This document shows positions 17,483 through 26,692 of a stretch of DNA of 35,179 bases, piece after piece. How positions within the stretch are numbered: the first letter of the stretch is position 1; each line of letters starts with the position of its first letter. The DNA comes from Deltaproteobacteria bacterium. Its GTDB lineage: Bacteria; Desulfobacterota; Syntrophia; Syntrophales; UBA2185. A program made the position numbers and the translations under genes. The notes beneath the pieces were generated by a model that worked only from the letters and a program-made list of their open reading frames with translations, was not told the DNA's origin and ran no database searches. The stretch lies in assembly GCA_026388545.1 (NCBI GenBank), contig JAPLJS010000024.1, positions 1 to 35,179 on the forward strand, given 5' to 3'.

Positions 17483-17516
17483 CAACAAAAGGGGGACTAT
17501 TGTCCCCCCTTTGTTG
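17483..17516 (-). terminator. Intrinsic terminator after the FecR-domain gene
   Basis: A 15-bp stem with one mismatch (17483-17497 with 17502-17516) around a four-base loop has a GGGGGAC/GTCCCCC core and an A/T-rich base. On the minus strand the core is followed by TTTTG. It sits 20 bases after the FecR-gene stop and separates that operon from the glycosyltransferase. It could work in both directions. Confidence 0.85.
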
Positions 17517-17536
17517 CTGATGTTTTGTTCGGCTCT

Positions 17537-19246
17537 CTATTTAGTCCCCTGGAAGATTCCGTGGGCCTTACCACCTTCGCCATACATATTCCATCTCCCC
17601 CCGATGGCCTCGCCGTTTTTTCCATACACTGAACCGGAAGCTGATCCCGAGGCGCCAGAGGTCCCGTCGAGTGTCCATGTACCGCCGGTGTTAAGGTTGA
17701 AATGGCTTGTATTTCCGGAGAAAGAACCTGTCTCATTCGCAATAGAGGCACCATGCCCCCCTCCTGAAACAGAGAGGTTGAAATTGGATATACTCGGGCT
17801 TACGAAATTAACGCTGCAACTGAACGTTCCATTCATATCTGCGCCCCCTGATGAGGTCCAGTAGGTACCGTGGGCATTGCCGGAATACGTCGCGGAAAGG
17901 CCGATACCCTTCAGACTGGCCATCTGGGGATTCGTAGTGACATCCCCCCAGATGTAGTAGCCTTTATTGTCAAAGTAGTAATAGTAAGGGCTTATATTCA
18001 CCGCCGTCGGCTGTGTCCACTGACCCCACTCGGTGTAGGCATTGTAGCCCAGTTCCGTTTTATTGATACCGTTAGATATTGCTCCGGAGGAAGTTTCGTA
18101 TATCGTTAGATTAGTAATACTTGGTGAATTAGTGGTGAAGTTTTGCACAGTCATATTATCTGAAGCCCCACCGACCGTTACTGACGCCGCTGTATCAAAA
18201 TTTTGGCGGTCGGATGAGGAAATGATATCATGCAGGTAATTCCCACCATATCCATAATTATACGTAACCAGGCCTGTCACATAGCCCACGTGCGTAGCGG
18301 GACGTGAGATAGTAAGGTTATTGGTGTTTTGATTCTGCGTGATACTGCTGGTGTCGATTGTCCCTGTTCCTATGCCATTACCGGTCCCCGTTCCTCCGGC
18401 TCCTCCGGTATCACCGGGGGTTGACCCTTCCGTACCCGCCTGGAAGCCCTGGGCCACACCGGGCGGTGTCGTAAATGAGCCGCCCAAACCGGCGCCCCCG
18501 GCGTTTAAACCCTGACCTTCGCCCAACGGCGTCGTCTGTCCTGTTATCGGTGAGGTCACCTGGATCTGTCCCTCAAAACAGTATACGTTTGTCTGATAAT
18601 TCGGCTGGTTTGCCTGTGCCAGTTGACGAAATCCCGTATCCGATACGTCCGCTACGATGATCGGCAATGAGGCCGTCGGCTTTCCTTCCAGTTCAATAAC
18701 CTCCACACCGAATTTGGTTCCCCTCACGCCGCATACAGCGGTCGGCGTTTCAACATTCATGGTGGAGCCCTTGTATTTAAACAGGCGCAACGAGTAATAC
18801 ATGGCTTTCCCCCTTACCATGTTGAACGTAGCGCTCTTTGTCTTCGCTATCCGGTTGTCGATAAATGATTTAATACCAACCTTCGCATTTTCGCCCATGG
18901 TAACAACATCTTCACCGTTGAGCCTGAACCGGCACCGGGAGGACTTCAAGGTGCAGACGACATCCTTTTCAAAGAGCTTGTCTCCCGGGGCGGCATAATA
19001 AGCTTGGCTCATATCTCCGCGGGCCACAACGACATGACCGACTACCGTGCGAATAAATCCTACTTCCTTTCCGGGAAAGCCGACGAAATAATCCCGTATG
19101 GTGACGTTTTTCAACTCTTCAGGGAGCTTCGCTTTCGATACCGCCCTGCCCCTGTTTGTGGCGGCATCTCCCGTGTAATTCAGGATCAACAATCCCATAG
19201 AGAAGAGTGTCAGGAAAAGAAACATTAACAATAGATGACGTTTCAT
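17537..19246 (-). CDS. Secreted FecR-domain protein with TbpB-like C-terminal beta-barrel (putative Slam/T11SS cargo)
   Basis: The 569-residue protein starts with a hydrophobic signal sequence (residues 4-22) without an evident lipobox cysteine. A FecR domain covers about 60-200: GHVVVARGD, then the NVETPTAVCGVRGTKFGV signature at ~164-181. A glycine/proline-rich linker (~245-310) follows. The C-terminal part is rich in Gly, Ser, Asn and Tyr, with alternating beta-strands. Its last 120 residues (GLSATYSGNAHGTYW, MNGTFSCSVNF, then GSVYGKNGEAIGG and a final GIFQG) resemble the eight-stranded TbpB-type barrel. In Slam-exported proteins that barrel is the recognition handle. The gene lies 18 bases after a Slam-like translocon, has an AGGAGG site before its ATG, and is followed by a strong terminator. 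The FecR call is firm; the barrel homology is by eye. Confidence 0.85.
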   Translation of the reverse strand: MKRHLLLMFLFLTLFSMGLLILNYTGDAATNRGRAVSKAKLPEELKNVTIRDYFVGFPGKEVGFIRTVVGHVVVARGDMSQAYYAAPGDKLFEKDVVCTLKSSRCRFRLNGEDVVTMGENAKVGIKSFIDNRIAKTKSATFNMVRGKAMYYSLRLFKYKGSTMNVETPTAVCGVRGTKFGVEVIELEGKPTASLPIIVADVSDTGFRQLAQANQPNYQTNVYCFEGQIQVTSPITGQTTPLGEGQGLNAGGAGLGGSFTTPPGVAQGFQAGTEGSTPGDTGGAGGTGTGNGIGTGTIDTSSITQNQNTNNLTISRPATHVGYVTGLVTYNYGYGGNYLHDIISSSDRQNFDTAASVTVGGASDNMTVQNFTTNSPSITNLTIYETSSGAISNGINKTELGYNAYTEWGQWTQPTAVNISPYYYYFDNKGYYIWGDVTTNPQMASLKGIGLSATYSGNAHGTYWTSSGGADMNGTFSCSVNFVSPSISNFNLSVSGGGHGASIANETGSFSGNTSHFNLNTGGTWTLDGTSGASGSASGSVYGKNGEAIGGRWNMYGEGGKAHGIFQGTK

Positions 19247-19264
19247 CGAGTCCTCCTGATATGG

Positions 19265-20711
19265 TTAGAAATAACATCCAAGACTTACAGTGTACGTTTT
19301 CTTGTCGAACGTGTACAGTTCCGTATTGGAATAATTGTCTATGTAATTAAACGCAACCGACGCGAAAAAGTATTTGTAAAACCCCTGGCTGAGCACCGCG
19401 GTGACGCTGTGTCGCCTGTCGATGCGATCTTCATTATAGAGCAGAGGTTTCGCCTTATAGTCTTTCTCTGCCCACTGGTATCTCAGGAAGACTTCAGTGT
19501 TCGTGGGAAATCTCACAAAGTAGGAGATACCGTAGAACGGGCTTTCATAGGTAAATCTTCTCTCCCGGGCATCGATATTTTCATATCCCGCGGTCAAGGA
19601 AATAATATGCTGCCGGTTGAAGAAATAGAAATTAGGGCCTATCTCATAACGCCTCGTTGTGTTGTCCAGGGCATTGTTGGTATCATCAACGAAACCTTCC
19701 TTGCTGTAAGTAAAGGCGCCTCTCAGGCTGAAAAACTGACTGAAGAAGTGTTCGTAGTTCGGATTGACATGGAAAATATAAGAAAGGCGCTCGCTCCCGA
19801 AATCCTGCAGTGCGTATCCGACGGGAACTTTAATGATGTCTTGACGACCCACCCACCAAGGGCCGGTATTTATGTCCGTCATAAGGTAGTTGAACTTGCC
19901 GTGATAAAAGTAGGCGCTGTTATAGAATTCGAGCGCAGTGTTCCACATGAGTCCCTGTTTGTCACCAATATCGTAGAGTACGTTGGCGCCGAAGTTTGTG
20001 ATCGATGCCGTCTTAATTTTTTTGATTCTTCGTCGAGGGTCAGCGTTCCACCCGATACGGCAAGATCCTTCTTGTCGGGCCCGGCGCTTATATTGGTGTC
20101 CCATTGAATGCCCTGGGAAAAACGGACATTCCAGAAGATTTTCCGGGTGCTCTCTTCAATGGCGGCAAGCAGCCGGTCAATATTCTTTTTTACCTCCTCA
20201 GGCGGACGGGCAGCCCTTACCGTTTCCAACTCGCGTTTGGCTTCCTCGTGACGGCCCAGCTCAAAATAGGTTGCGGCAAGTTCCAGGCGGACTCTGTGCA
20301 ACTGGGGATCAATTACGAGCATCTTTTTAAATTTTTCGACGGCTGTTCGGATCTGCCCGGATTTCATGGCGCTCGTACCAATCCACCACATGACGTCCAT
20401 CGTTTCCACCTTAGAAGCGATTTCATTAAAGATCGGAAGGCCTGGCCAAACTTGCCGTCATAATACAGCGTCAAAGCCTCGGCGAGCTTAGTATCCAGGG
20501 TTTCTATTTCTGCGGGCGTCATCCATTGAAGTATTGCGTCAGCTTCTTTATTTCCCTGCTTGAATTCGGTATCGCCGGTTGATTCAGCCGCTCTCTGTGC
20601 TAAAAAAAGCACTTTAGAGGATTGAGAATAGGCGGGCGAACTAACAAAAAGACTGAAAATGAGATAAAGGACAATTACCCAGCAGAGCCGATACCTGATA
20701 AGCATTAACAT
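19265..20711 (-). pseudogene. Slam-like (DUF560) TPR and outer-membrane beta-barrel translocon, two frameshifts
   Basis: Three consecutive frames encode one protein: signal peptide (residues 1-30) and first TPR (20711 to ~20435), more TPRs (KFKKMLVIDPQ, ELAATYFELGRHEEAKRELE; ~20435 to ~20020), and a beta-barrel (to 19265) with alternating aromatic strands and a C-terminal Phe, the usual outer-membrane assembly signal. The frames join if one base is restored at each of two homopolymers: GGG for GG at ~20435-20436 (giving A-F-P-I-F-N-E-I) and eight T for seven at 20017-20023 (plus strand). The restored length is 483 codons, in the usual Slam range. Periplasmic TPR plus 14-strand barrel is the Slam layout, and the partner gene looks like a Slam cargo. 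A generic TPR-porin is the alternative. Confidence 0.75.
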
Positions 20712-20811
20712 CGTTATTATCCTTTCAGCTCAGCAAACGGTATTTCAAAGGGGTTCTTTAAGTGAATATTCCAGAATAATCTTTGCCGTGGGAAGGTCAG
20801 TATTGTCTGTA

Positions 20812-20840
20812 TCTATACAATTTATTCCAATGCTCGTCAA
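20812..20840 (-). promoter_or_regulatory. Sigma70-type promoter of the Slam-like/FecR operon
   Basis: On the minus strand TTGACG (20840-20835) and TATAGA (20817-20812) have an ideal 17-base spacer. Transcription would start near 20805, giving a leader of about 95 bases before the ATG at 20711, which has GAAAGGAT as ribosome-binding site. I see no Fur-box or riboswitch in the leader. Confidence 0.7.
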
Positions 20841-20880
20841 AGGAAATTTCATTTTTTTGCTACAGAAGAAGTGATGTCGA

Positions 20881-21519
20881 TCATTTGTATTCAAGGACAT
20901 TGAGAATCAGGGAGTTGGAAATGGCTCCCTCCCGCAGAATCACCGGTGGATTGGCGGTTGTGTCGACGATCGTTGATCCTTTTCCTCCGGGGGCCCGTCC
21001 ACCGTCGATAACGGCATCGATTCGATCTCCTATGAATTCAATAATTTCATGAGTTGAAGTGCATTCACCTGCCCCGGAAGGGTTGGCGCTGGTTGCCGTA
21101 ACGGGGTGACGAAGGGCTTTTGCCAGAGCGGTTGCGATAGGGTGGCTGGAGATGCGAATGCCGATTTTACCGGTCCCTGCCGTTATGCGGGGAGAAACGT
21201 TTTGGGAAGCCGTAAATACGAGGGTAAGCGCCCCCGGCCAGAATTTGTCCATAAGGAGGAGAGCACATTGCGGGATCTCCTGGACAAGGTCTTTTAAATC
21301 ACCAAGGTCTCCAATCATAACGGAAAGGGGATTCTTTATATTTCTTCCCTTGATTAGGAAGATTTTTTCAATTGCATTTTCGTTTCGGCAGTCGGCGCCG
21401 AGTCCATAAAAGGTTTCTGTCGGATAAGCAACGACTCCTCCGCCCTCGAGAATATTTACCGCTTCAGCAATGAGGGATATGTCAGGATTTTGGGGATTGA
21501 TTTTCAGGATTTTCGGCAT
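20881..21519 (-). CDS. tsaC: Threonylcarbamoyl-AMP synthase (Sua5/YrdC/YwlC family)
   Basis: This enzyme makes L-threonylcarbamoyl-AMP, the precursor of the t6A37 modification in ANN-decoding tRNAs. The 212-residue protein is a single YrdC domain without the C-terminal Sua5 extension. Signatures are GGVVAYPTETFYGLGAD near residue 30, the KGRNIKNPLSVMI binding segment, and TSANPSGAGECTS. Its ATG overlaps the end of purE by 16 bases, so it is translationally linked to the purine operon, although it has no purine-synthesis role. Confidence 0.94.
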   Translation of the reverse strand: MPKILKINPQNPDISLIAEAVNILEGGGVVAYPTETFYGLGADCRNENAIEKIFLIKGRNIKNPLSVMIGDLGDLKDLVQEIPQCALLLMDKFWPGALTLVFTASQNVSPRITAGTGKIGIRISSHPIATALAKALRHPVTATSANPSGAGECTSTHEIIEFIGDRIDAVIDGGRAPGGKGSTIVDTTANPPVILREGAISNSLILNVLEYK

Positions 21520-22019
21520 GATGTGATGTTTTCCTGTTTTTTTTCAATCTCCCTGGCCATATTTTGAATAAATAAACGTAATTTTTTCTGAAGGCTGTCA
21601 TCTTCCAGGGCCAGGATGCGGATAGCAAGCAAAGCGGCGTTTCTAGCCCCCGCCTTGCCCACGGCCATTGTGGCAACAGGTACGCCGCCGGGCATTTGCG
21701 CAATAGATAATAGTGCGTCTATCCCGCCGAGCGCTGTTGCATCTATTGGTATCCCGATTACCGGGAGGAGTGACTGGGAGGCAATAACACCGGCCAGATG
21801 AGCCGCCGCTCCGGCGCCGACAATGATAATCTTGATGCCCCTCTGGGATGCCTTCTTCGCAAAGGAGGCTGTCCTTTCCGGCGAACGATGGGCTGATGTC
21901 AAAAAGACCTCGTGGGGAATTCCAAAGTCTTCAAGAATCTTGATGGTTTCGCTCATGATGGGAAAGTCGGAGTCACTCCCCATAACTACACTGACGATAG
22001 GCGCTAATAGTTCTTTCAT
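21504..22019 (-). CDS. purE: N5-carboxyaminoimidazole ribonucleotide mutase
   Basis: PurE converts N5-CAIR to CAIR in purine synthesis. The 171-residue length and the motifs G-S-D-S-D-F-P near residue 14, SAHRSPERT around residue 42 and the AHLAGVIAS segment fit the class I family. purK, its usual bacterial partner, is not in the window. The gene follows purH after a 113-base gap containing an imperfect inverted repeat, and overlaps tsaC. Confidence 0.96.
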   Translation of the reverse strand: MKELLAPIVSVVMGSDSDFPIMSETIKILEDFGIPHEVFLTSAHRSPERTASFAKKASQRGIKIIIVGAGAAAHLAGVIASQSLLPVIGIPIDATALGGIDALLSIAQMPGGVPVATMAVGKAGARNAALLAIRILALEDDSLQKKLRLFIQNMAREIEKKQENITSCRKS

Positions 22020-22050
22020 ATCGTTGTTCTCCCATTTAGCAGCACAAAAG

Positions 22051-22128
22051 ATCCAAGGATTCGAGGGTTCAAAGATTTGTTTCTAAGCATTTCACTCGAA
22101 TCCTTGATCCCTTCAATCCTTCTATCCA
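22051..22128. repeat. Dispersed GGATTCAAGG-type imperfect inverted repeat, copy A
   Basis: The interval between purH and purE has a left arm starting AAGGATTCGAGGGTTCAA (about 22054) and an inverted right arm at 22091-22120 whose complement reads AAGGATTGAAGGGATCAAGG and so on. A core TCAAGGATTCGAGTGAA, read as the complement of the right arm, is identical to part of copy B at 25290-25306. Confidence 0.75.
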
Positions 22129-22132
22129 TAGT

Positions 22133-23698
22133 TCAATGCTTGAAGTGCCTCGTTTCCGTAAAGATCATTGCCATGCCATGCTCATCCGCTGCCCTGATGA
22201 CTTCTGCATCCCTGACAGAGCCGCCGGGCTGGATAATTGCGGTAATACCCGCTTCTGCTGCCATATCAATGCCGTCTCTGAATGGGAAGAAGGCATCGGA
22301 CGCCAAAACACAGCCTTTTGTAGGCAGATTGGATTTCATCGTGGCGATTTTTACGGAGTCCACACGGCTCATCTGTCCTGCACCAACGCCGACCAGTTGG
22401 TCTCTTGTCGCATAGACAATGGCGTTTGATTTAACATGCTTCACTACCCGCCATGCGAAGTCTAATGCCTGGTATTCTTCTTCCGCAGGAGGCCTTTTTG
22501 TGACGACACGTGCTTTTTTTATGTCAAAATCGTCGATGTCCCTATCCTGAACGAGAAGCCCTCCTACGACCCGCCGGAAGTCATAACCTGCGGGGCGGGC
22601 TCCGGTCGAGGGAATTTCCAAAAGCCTCACGTTCTTTTTGGAACTCAATACAGCTTTCGCTTCTTCATCAAAGCCTGGGGCAATAATAACCTCCAGAAAA
22701 ATTTTGGTCATTTCTTCAGCCATTTTTTTGTCCACCGGCCGGTTCACGGCAACGATTCCCCCGAAAGCAGAAACGGGATCCGTTTCCATTGCCTTTCTGT
22801 AGGCTGTGGAGATATCGCTATCAGAGGTGGCTGCACCGCAAGGGTTGGCGTGCTTGACAATGACGGTTGCCGGTAATTCAAAATCAGACACCATCTGCCA
22901 CGCCGCATCGCTGTCCATAATGTTGTTATAAGACAATTCTTTTCCCTGAAGCTGACGCGCACCTGAGACAGCAGATATTGGCTGATCTGTTTCCCGGTAA
23001 AAAGCAGCGTGCTGATGGGGGTTCTCTCCGTAACGGAGATCCTGTGCTTTGACAAACTGAACGGTATACGTTTCAGGGAATGTTCTTTTTGCTCCTTCCT
23101 TGCTTATGCCGCTGAGATAATTGGAAATGGCAGCGTCGTATCTGGCCGTCAATTGAAAGGCTTTCGTCGCGAGAGTAAAGTTTGTACTCTCCGAGATCTT
23201 CCCTCCCGTGCTTTTCATCTCCTCCAGAATGGTAGAGTAGTCGCCAGGATCGGTAACAACGCTGACATACCGGTAATTCTTCGCCGCTGCCCGCAACATG
23301 GCAGGACCGCCGATGTCAATGTTTTCAATAGCCTCGTCGAAAGTACAATCTTTTTTTGCCACCGTATCTTCGAACCGGTAGAGGTTGATCACAATCATGT
23401 CAATCATATCGATATGGTGCTCCATTGCCGCTTTCATGTGCTCTTCATTGTTCCGTAATGCCAGAAGGCCGCCATGAATCTTTGGATGAAGCGTCTTAAG
23501 ACGTCCGTCCATCATTTCCGGGAAGCCGGTATAATCAGAGACGTCCGTCACTTTTATGCCGCCTGCTCTTAGCTGGGAAGCAGTCCCACCGGTAGAGAGG
23601 ATCTCTAAAGTAAAGCCCTTAAGCCCCCGTGCGAACTCGATGAGTCCTTTTTTATCGGTAACGCTGATAAGTATTCTTTTGATGGTATTCATATTCAT
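22133..23698 (-). CDS. purH: Bifunctional AICAR transformylase/IMP cyclohydrolase
   Basis: PurH performs the last two steps of IMP synthesis. The N-terminal MGS-like cyclohydrolase domain is seen at residues ~1-150 ([28 protein letters not shown]). The transformylase domain fills the rest, with the catalytic KHANPCGAA motif and a C-terminal [25 protein letters not shown] segment. I use the ATG at 23698, giving 521 residues, the usual length. The open frame extends to a GTG at 23740 overlapping purD, but those 14 extra residues are not family-like, and GAAAAG lies just before 23698. An ATG two codons later is also possible. Confidence 0.96.
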   Translation of the reverse strand: MNMNTIKRILISVTDKKGLIEFARGLKGFTLEILSTGGTASQLRAGGIKVTDVSDYTGFPEMMDGRLKTLHPKIHGGLLALRNNEEHMKAAMEHHIDMIDMIVINLYRFEDTVAKKDCTFDEAIENIDIGGPAMLRAAAKNYRYVSVVTDPGDYSTILEEMKSTGGKISESTNFTLATKAFQLTARYDAAISNYLSGISKEGAKRTFPETYTVQFVKAQDLRYGENPHQHAAFYRETDQPISAVSGARQLQGKELSYNNIMDSDAAWQMVSDFELPATVIVKHANPCGAATSDSDISTAYRKAMETDPVSAFGGIVAVNRPVDKKMAEEMTKIFLEVIIAPGFDEEAKAVLSSKKNVRLLEIPSTGARPAGYDFRRVVGGLLVQDRDIDDFDIKKARVVTKRPPAEEEYQALDFAWRVVKHVKSNAIVYATRDQLVGVGAGQMSRVDSVKIATMKSNLPTKGCVLASDAFFPFRDGIDMAAEAGITAIIQPGGSVRDAEVIRAADEHGMAMIFTETRHFKH

Positions 23699-23736
23699 TT
23701 TCTTTTCCTGTGAATGTTTTGGAGGATCATACAACT

Positions 23737-25062
23737 TCACCCCCTGATTAGCTGCATGTGGCGGATTCTTTTTTCGATGAGCGGTTTCGTGCCGATGTCA
23801 GGTCTGTGGTCAACGGGGCCCTTGATCGCAGATACCGCTTTTTCAGCTATTTGTTCCGCTTCGCCGAGACTATCTGCGATGCCGACTACACCGATTGCCC
23901 GGGATGTGCTCATATACAATCCATCTGCCCTTTTATCAACTGATGCATAGTACAGACGAGCTTTCCCAACATCGCCCATCTCAATTTTTGCCGATGTCGA
24001 TTGGGCATCAGGATGGTCTTTGGGGAGACCGTATCCCTTCGGGACGATGTATTTACATACCGATGCCTTTTTCTCAAATTCGATGTTCAATCTATCCAGG
24101 GTTCCTTCAAGGATTGCCCTGCAGACATCGACGAAATCCGTTTTTAACAGGGGGAGTGTGTTCATTGCCTCAGGGTCGCCGAAGCGGGCGTTGTATTCCA
24201 GCAGCTTGATACCGGATTTCGTGATGATGAATCCGCCATACATGATCCCTTTGTAATATTCGCCCGTCTCTTTGTAAATTGCCTCTGCAACCTTCTGCGT
24301 AATCGCCAGACCTTCTGCGACGGCCTCCTGATCCATAAAAGGCAAGGCATGATCTTCACAGGAATACGAACCCATCCCTCCCGTATTTGGGCCCTTATCG
24401 TCGACAAACCGTCTCTTGTGATCCTGAACAGGAGGAGTTGCAACCACGGTTTTACCGTCGCTCAGACACTGCAGAGAGAATTCCTCGCCTTCCAGTCTTT
24501 CGTCAATGATGACACTCGGATGCTCGGTTAAAACCTGCTTGCAGTAGAGAAGTGCCTCTTCCTTGCTCTGAAAGTGATCTCCCTGAACCATGACACCTTT
24601 GCCGCCCGTCAGTCCATCCGGTTTTACAACGATGCCGTCAAGTTCATCGAGGAAGTCTTCTATTCCTTCTATGGATGTAAAAATTTTAAATTTTGGGTTT
24701 CCCGGTATGTTATATTTACTGAGAATATTTCTCGTGAAGGATTTTGAGGTCTCAAGACGGGCCAGGCTTTTCGTTGGACCTACAGAAGGAACGCCGGCCT
24801 CTTTCAAGGAATCAACAACTCCATTATTCAGAGGGTCTTCCGGTCCGATGATGGCGAAATCCACGCGGCACTCTTTTGCAAAGGCATTGACGGCAGCCAT
24901 GTCACTGTAGCTTCCAATAAAGACTTTTTCTGAGAGGGATGTAATGCCCGGGTTGTTGGCTTTCATGAAGGAAAAGAGTCTGGGCTGATGCTTCGATTGT
25001 ACAATTGCCTCAGCAATGGCGTGTTCACGGGCACCGTTTCCGATTAAAAGTACGTTCATCAT
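23737..25062 (-). CDS. purD: Phosphoribosylamine--glycine ligase (GAR synthetase)
   Basis: PurD joins glycine to phosphoribosylamine, the second step of purine synthesis. The 441-residue protein shows the family start [16 protein letters not shown], the ATP-grasp domain (about residues 105-320, with [13 protein letters not shown] and the NARFGDPEA metal site), and the usual C-terminal domain. The frame is open to 25077, but the GAGGAG at about 25066-25075 is clearly the ribosome-binding site of an ATG at 25062 (or 25059), so I start there. It is first in the purD-purH-purE-tsaC operon. I see no PurR or guanine riboswitch element upstream. Confidence 0.97.
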   Translation of the reverse strand: MMNVLLIGNGAREHAIAEAIVQSKHQPRLFSFMKANNPGITSLSEKVFIGSYSDMAAVNAFAKECRVDFAIIGPEDPLNNGVVDSLKEAGVPSVGPTKSLARLETSKSFTRNILSKYNIPGNPKFKIFTSIEGIEDFLDELDGIVVKPDGLTGGKGVMVQGDHFQSKEEALLYCKQVLTEHPSVIIDERLEGEEFSLQCLSDGKTVVATPPVQDHKRRFVDDKGPNTGGMGSYSCEDHALPFMDQEAVAEGLAITQKVAEAIYKETGEYYKGIMYGGFIITKSGIKLLEYNARFGDPEAMNTLPLLKTDFVDVCRAILEGTLDRLNIEFEKKASVCKYIVPKGYGLPKDHPDAQSTSAKIEMGDVGKARLYYASVDKRADGLYMSTSRAIGVVGIADSLGEAEQIAEKAVSAIKGPVDHRPDIGTKPLIEKRIRHMQLIRG

Positions 25063-25160
25063 GACGTTTCTCCTCATACAATGTATTACGGCAGGGTTTA
25101 TAGCCTTTTCTTAAATCTTATGTTACATTAATTCTGAAACTTCCATCCTTTTTTTACTCC

Positions 25161-25189
25161 TCAATATCGGAAAAAATCATCCGAGTCAA
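25161..25189 (-). promoter_or_regulatory. Sigma70-type promoter of the purD operon
   Basis: On the minus strand TTGACT (25189-25184) and TATTGA (25166-25161) are separated by 17 bases. The spacer contains a small CGGA/TCCG inverted repeat that could be an operator. The rest of the 25063-25423 gap holds an AT-rich leader and repeat copy B. Confidence 0.55.
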
Positions 25190-25270
25190 ACAAATCTGAT
25201 CACGCATTTACATTAATAATTTGTCTTTACCACTTAAAATTTGATAAAGTACAATATATGCCGTCTTCAG

Positions 25271-25390
25271 GATTCAAGGGGTCAAGGAATCAAGGATTCG
25301 AGTGAATGTGAAGGGATGCTCAAGGCACTTGAAAAATAGTTGAAAAACAACCACCTGAACCCTGGAAACCTTGAATTCTCGAACCCTTTT
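25271..25390. repeat. Dispersed GGATTCAAGG-type imperfect inverted repeat, copy B
   Basis: The left arm at 25271-25308 contains several short GGATTC/AAGG units, and the right arm at 25361-25390 (TTGAATTCTCGAACCC) is its imperfect complement. The segment TCAAGGATTCGAGTGAA at 25290-25306 is identical to the complement of copy A between purH and purE. Between the arms lies about 50 bases of unique sequence. Confidence 0.75.
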
Positions 25391-25423
25391 TCAATTAAAT
25401 AAGAGGAGAACTTTAGATCAAAA

Positions 25424-26692
25424 TTGGATTACCTGATTACTTTAAAAATTGTATTGCTTGTTATTCTTTTTCTTTTGTCGGGATTTTTCTCCTGTTCAGA
25501 GGCCGCTCTTTTTTCACTTACTCCTCTTCATCTGCATAAGATGCAGGAAGAGAGATTCCCCTTTCTGTCTTCCATCCGCAGCTTGTTGAATTATCCTAAG
25601 AGGTTACTGATTACCCTCATCGTGGGGAACGAGGCCGTGAATATCGTCCTTTCCGTGCTGACGGCTTCTTTGTTCATCCAGTGGCTGGGGAACGACGGCC
25701 AGTGGGTGTCTATTGCCTTCACGACCATATTGCTTCTCATTTTTGGTGAAGCCGTTCCAAAAACCTTTGGCGTGACCTATCCGATACGCCTCTCTTTTGC
25801 AGCGGCGCCGTTTATTGCCATAGTATCATGGGTTGAGCGTCCCGTCGTTTGGATTCTGGAAACGGTGTCGGCCCTCATAGTATCACTATTTCCCAGCGGA
25901 CATTCGCGGGAAAGGGCTGCTGTAACAGAGGATGAATTCAGGACCCTTGTTGACACAGGTGAAAAAGAAGGGTCCATCGAGCCATCTCAGCGTGATCTCA
26001 TTCACGGGGTATTTGAACTGGGAGATAAACCGGTTTCTGAGGTCATGATCCCCCGGGTCGATATGTTTTGCCTTCCCGCTTCTTTAAGAATTGAAGATAT
26101 GGAAAGGGAAGTCATCAAGGCCCGCCATGAACGGATTCCGGTTTATGGAACAGACCGTGATGATATTCGGGGCATTCTCTTTGCCAAAGAACTTTTACAC
26201 CGCATGGCGAACGTTGGAAAGACAAGACAAATAGAGAAACTGCTGCGAAAAGCGTATTTTGTGCCGGAAGAGAGAAGCGCCGCAGCGATGCTGCGCGATT
26301 TTCAGACGATGAAAATCCAGATGGCAATTGTTGTGGATGAATATGGCGGCGTTTCCGGTCTAGTAACCCTGGAAGATATCCTTGAAGACCTGTTTGAAGA
26401 CATCTACGATAACTATGGTCTAAAGACAAACCTTTGGCAGAGGATTGACGAACAAACATTCCTCGTTTCGGGAAAGATGTCGATGGAAGAGTTCAGTAAA
26501 CTGACTGGTCTTGTCCTTTCCACGGAGGATTTCGACACGGTAGGCGGCTTTGTCTTTCATCTCTTTGGGAAATTGCCATCAAAGGGGGAAAGTGTCTGCT
26601 TTGAAAATTATGCATTTAGAGTGGAGAAGATGGGCGGCACGAGAATTCTGATACTGAGGGTCGAGAGAAAAGAGAAAACGCTTGATGGATAA
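25424..26692 (+). CDS. CNNM/CorC (HlyC-type) membrane protein with CBS pair
   Basis: The 422-residue protein has an N-terminal DUF21/CNNM domain with about four membrane helices (residues 1-150, including GFFSCSEAALFSL). A CBS pair follows at ~200-320 (VSEVMIPRVDMF, then VVDEYGGVSGLVTLEDILEDL), then a C-terminal CorC_HlyC domain with a DFDTVGGFVFHLFGKLP motif. Family members are tied to Mg2+/Co2+ efflux; the name haemolysin is historical. The TTG at 25424 is the only plausible start; GAGGAG lies about 15 bases upstream, rather far. The next gene is a paralogue overlapping its end. Confidence 0.92.
   Translation: MDYLITLKIVLLVILFLLSGFFSCSEAALFSLTPLHLHKMQEERFPFLSSIRSLLNYPKRLLITLIVGNEAVNIVLSVLTASLFIQWLGNDGQWVSIAFTTILLLIFGEAVPKTFGVTYPIRLSFAAAPFIAIVSWVERPVVWILETVSALIVSLFPSGHSRERAAVTEDEFRTLVDTGEKEGSIEPSQRDLIHGVFELGDKPVSEVMIPRVDMFCLPASLRIEDMEREVIKARHERIPVYGTDRDDIRGILFAKELLHRMANVGKTRQIEKLLRKAYFVPEERSAAAMLRDFQTMKIQMAIVVDEYGGVSGLVTLEDILEDLFEDIYDNYGLKTNLWQRIDEQTFLVSGKMSMEEFSKLTGLVLSTEDFDTVGGFVFHLFGKLPSKGESVCFENYAFRVEKMGGTRILILRVERKEKTLDG

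Noticed and set aside
19235-20107. A 290-codon plus-strand open frame
   Set aside because: It mirrors the coding strand of the Slam-like gene, whose beta-barrel pattern and fit to the flanking frames are far more convincing.
25063-25423. Purine riboswitch or other structured leader before purD
   Set aside because: I found only an AT-rich leader, a promoter-like pair and the dispersed repeat; no conserved riboswitch core was recognised.
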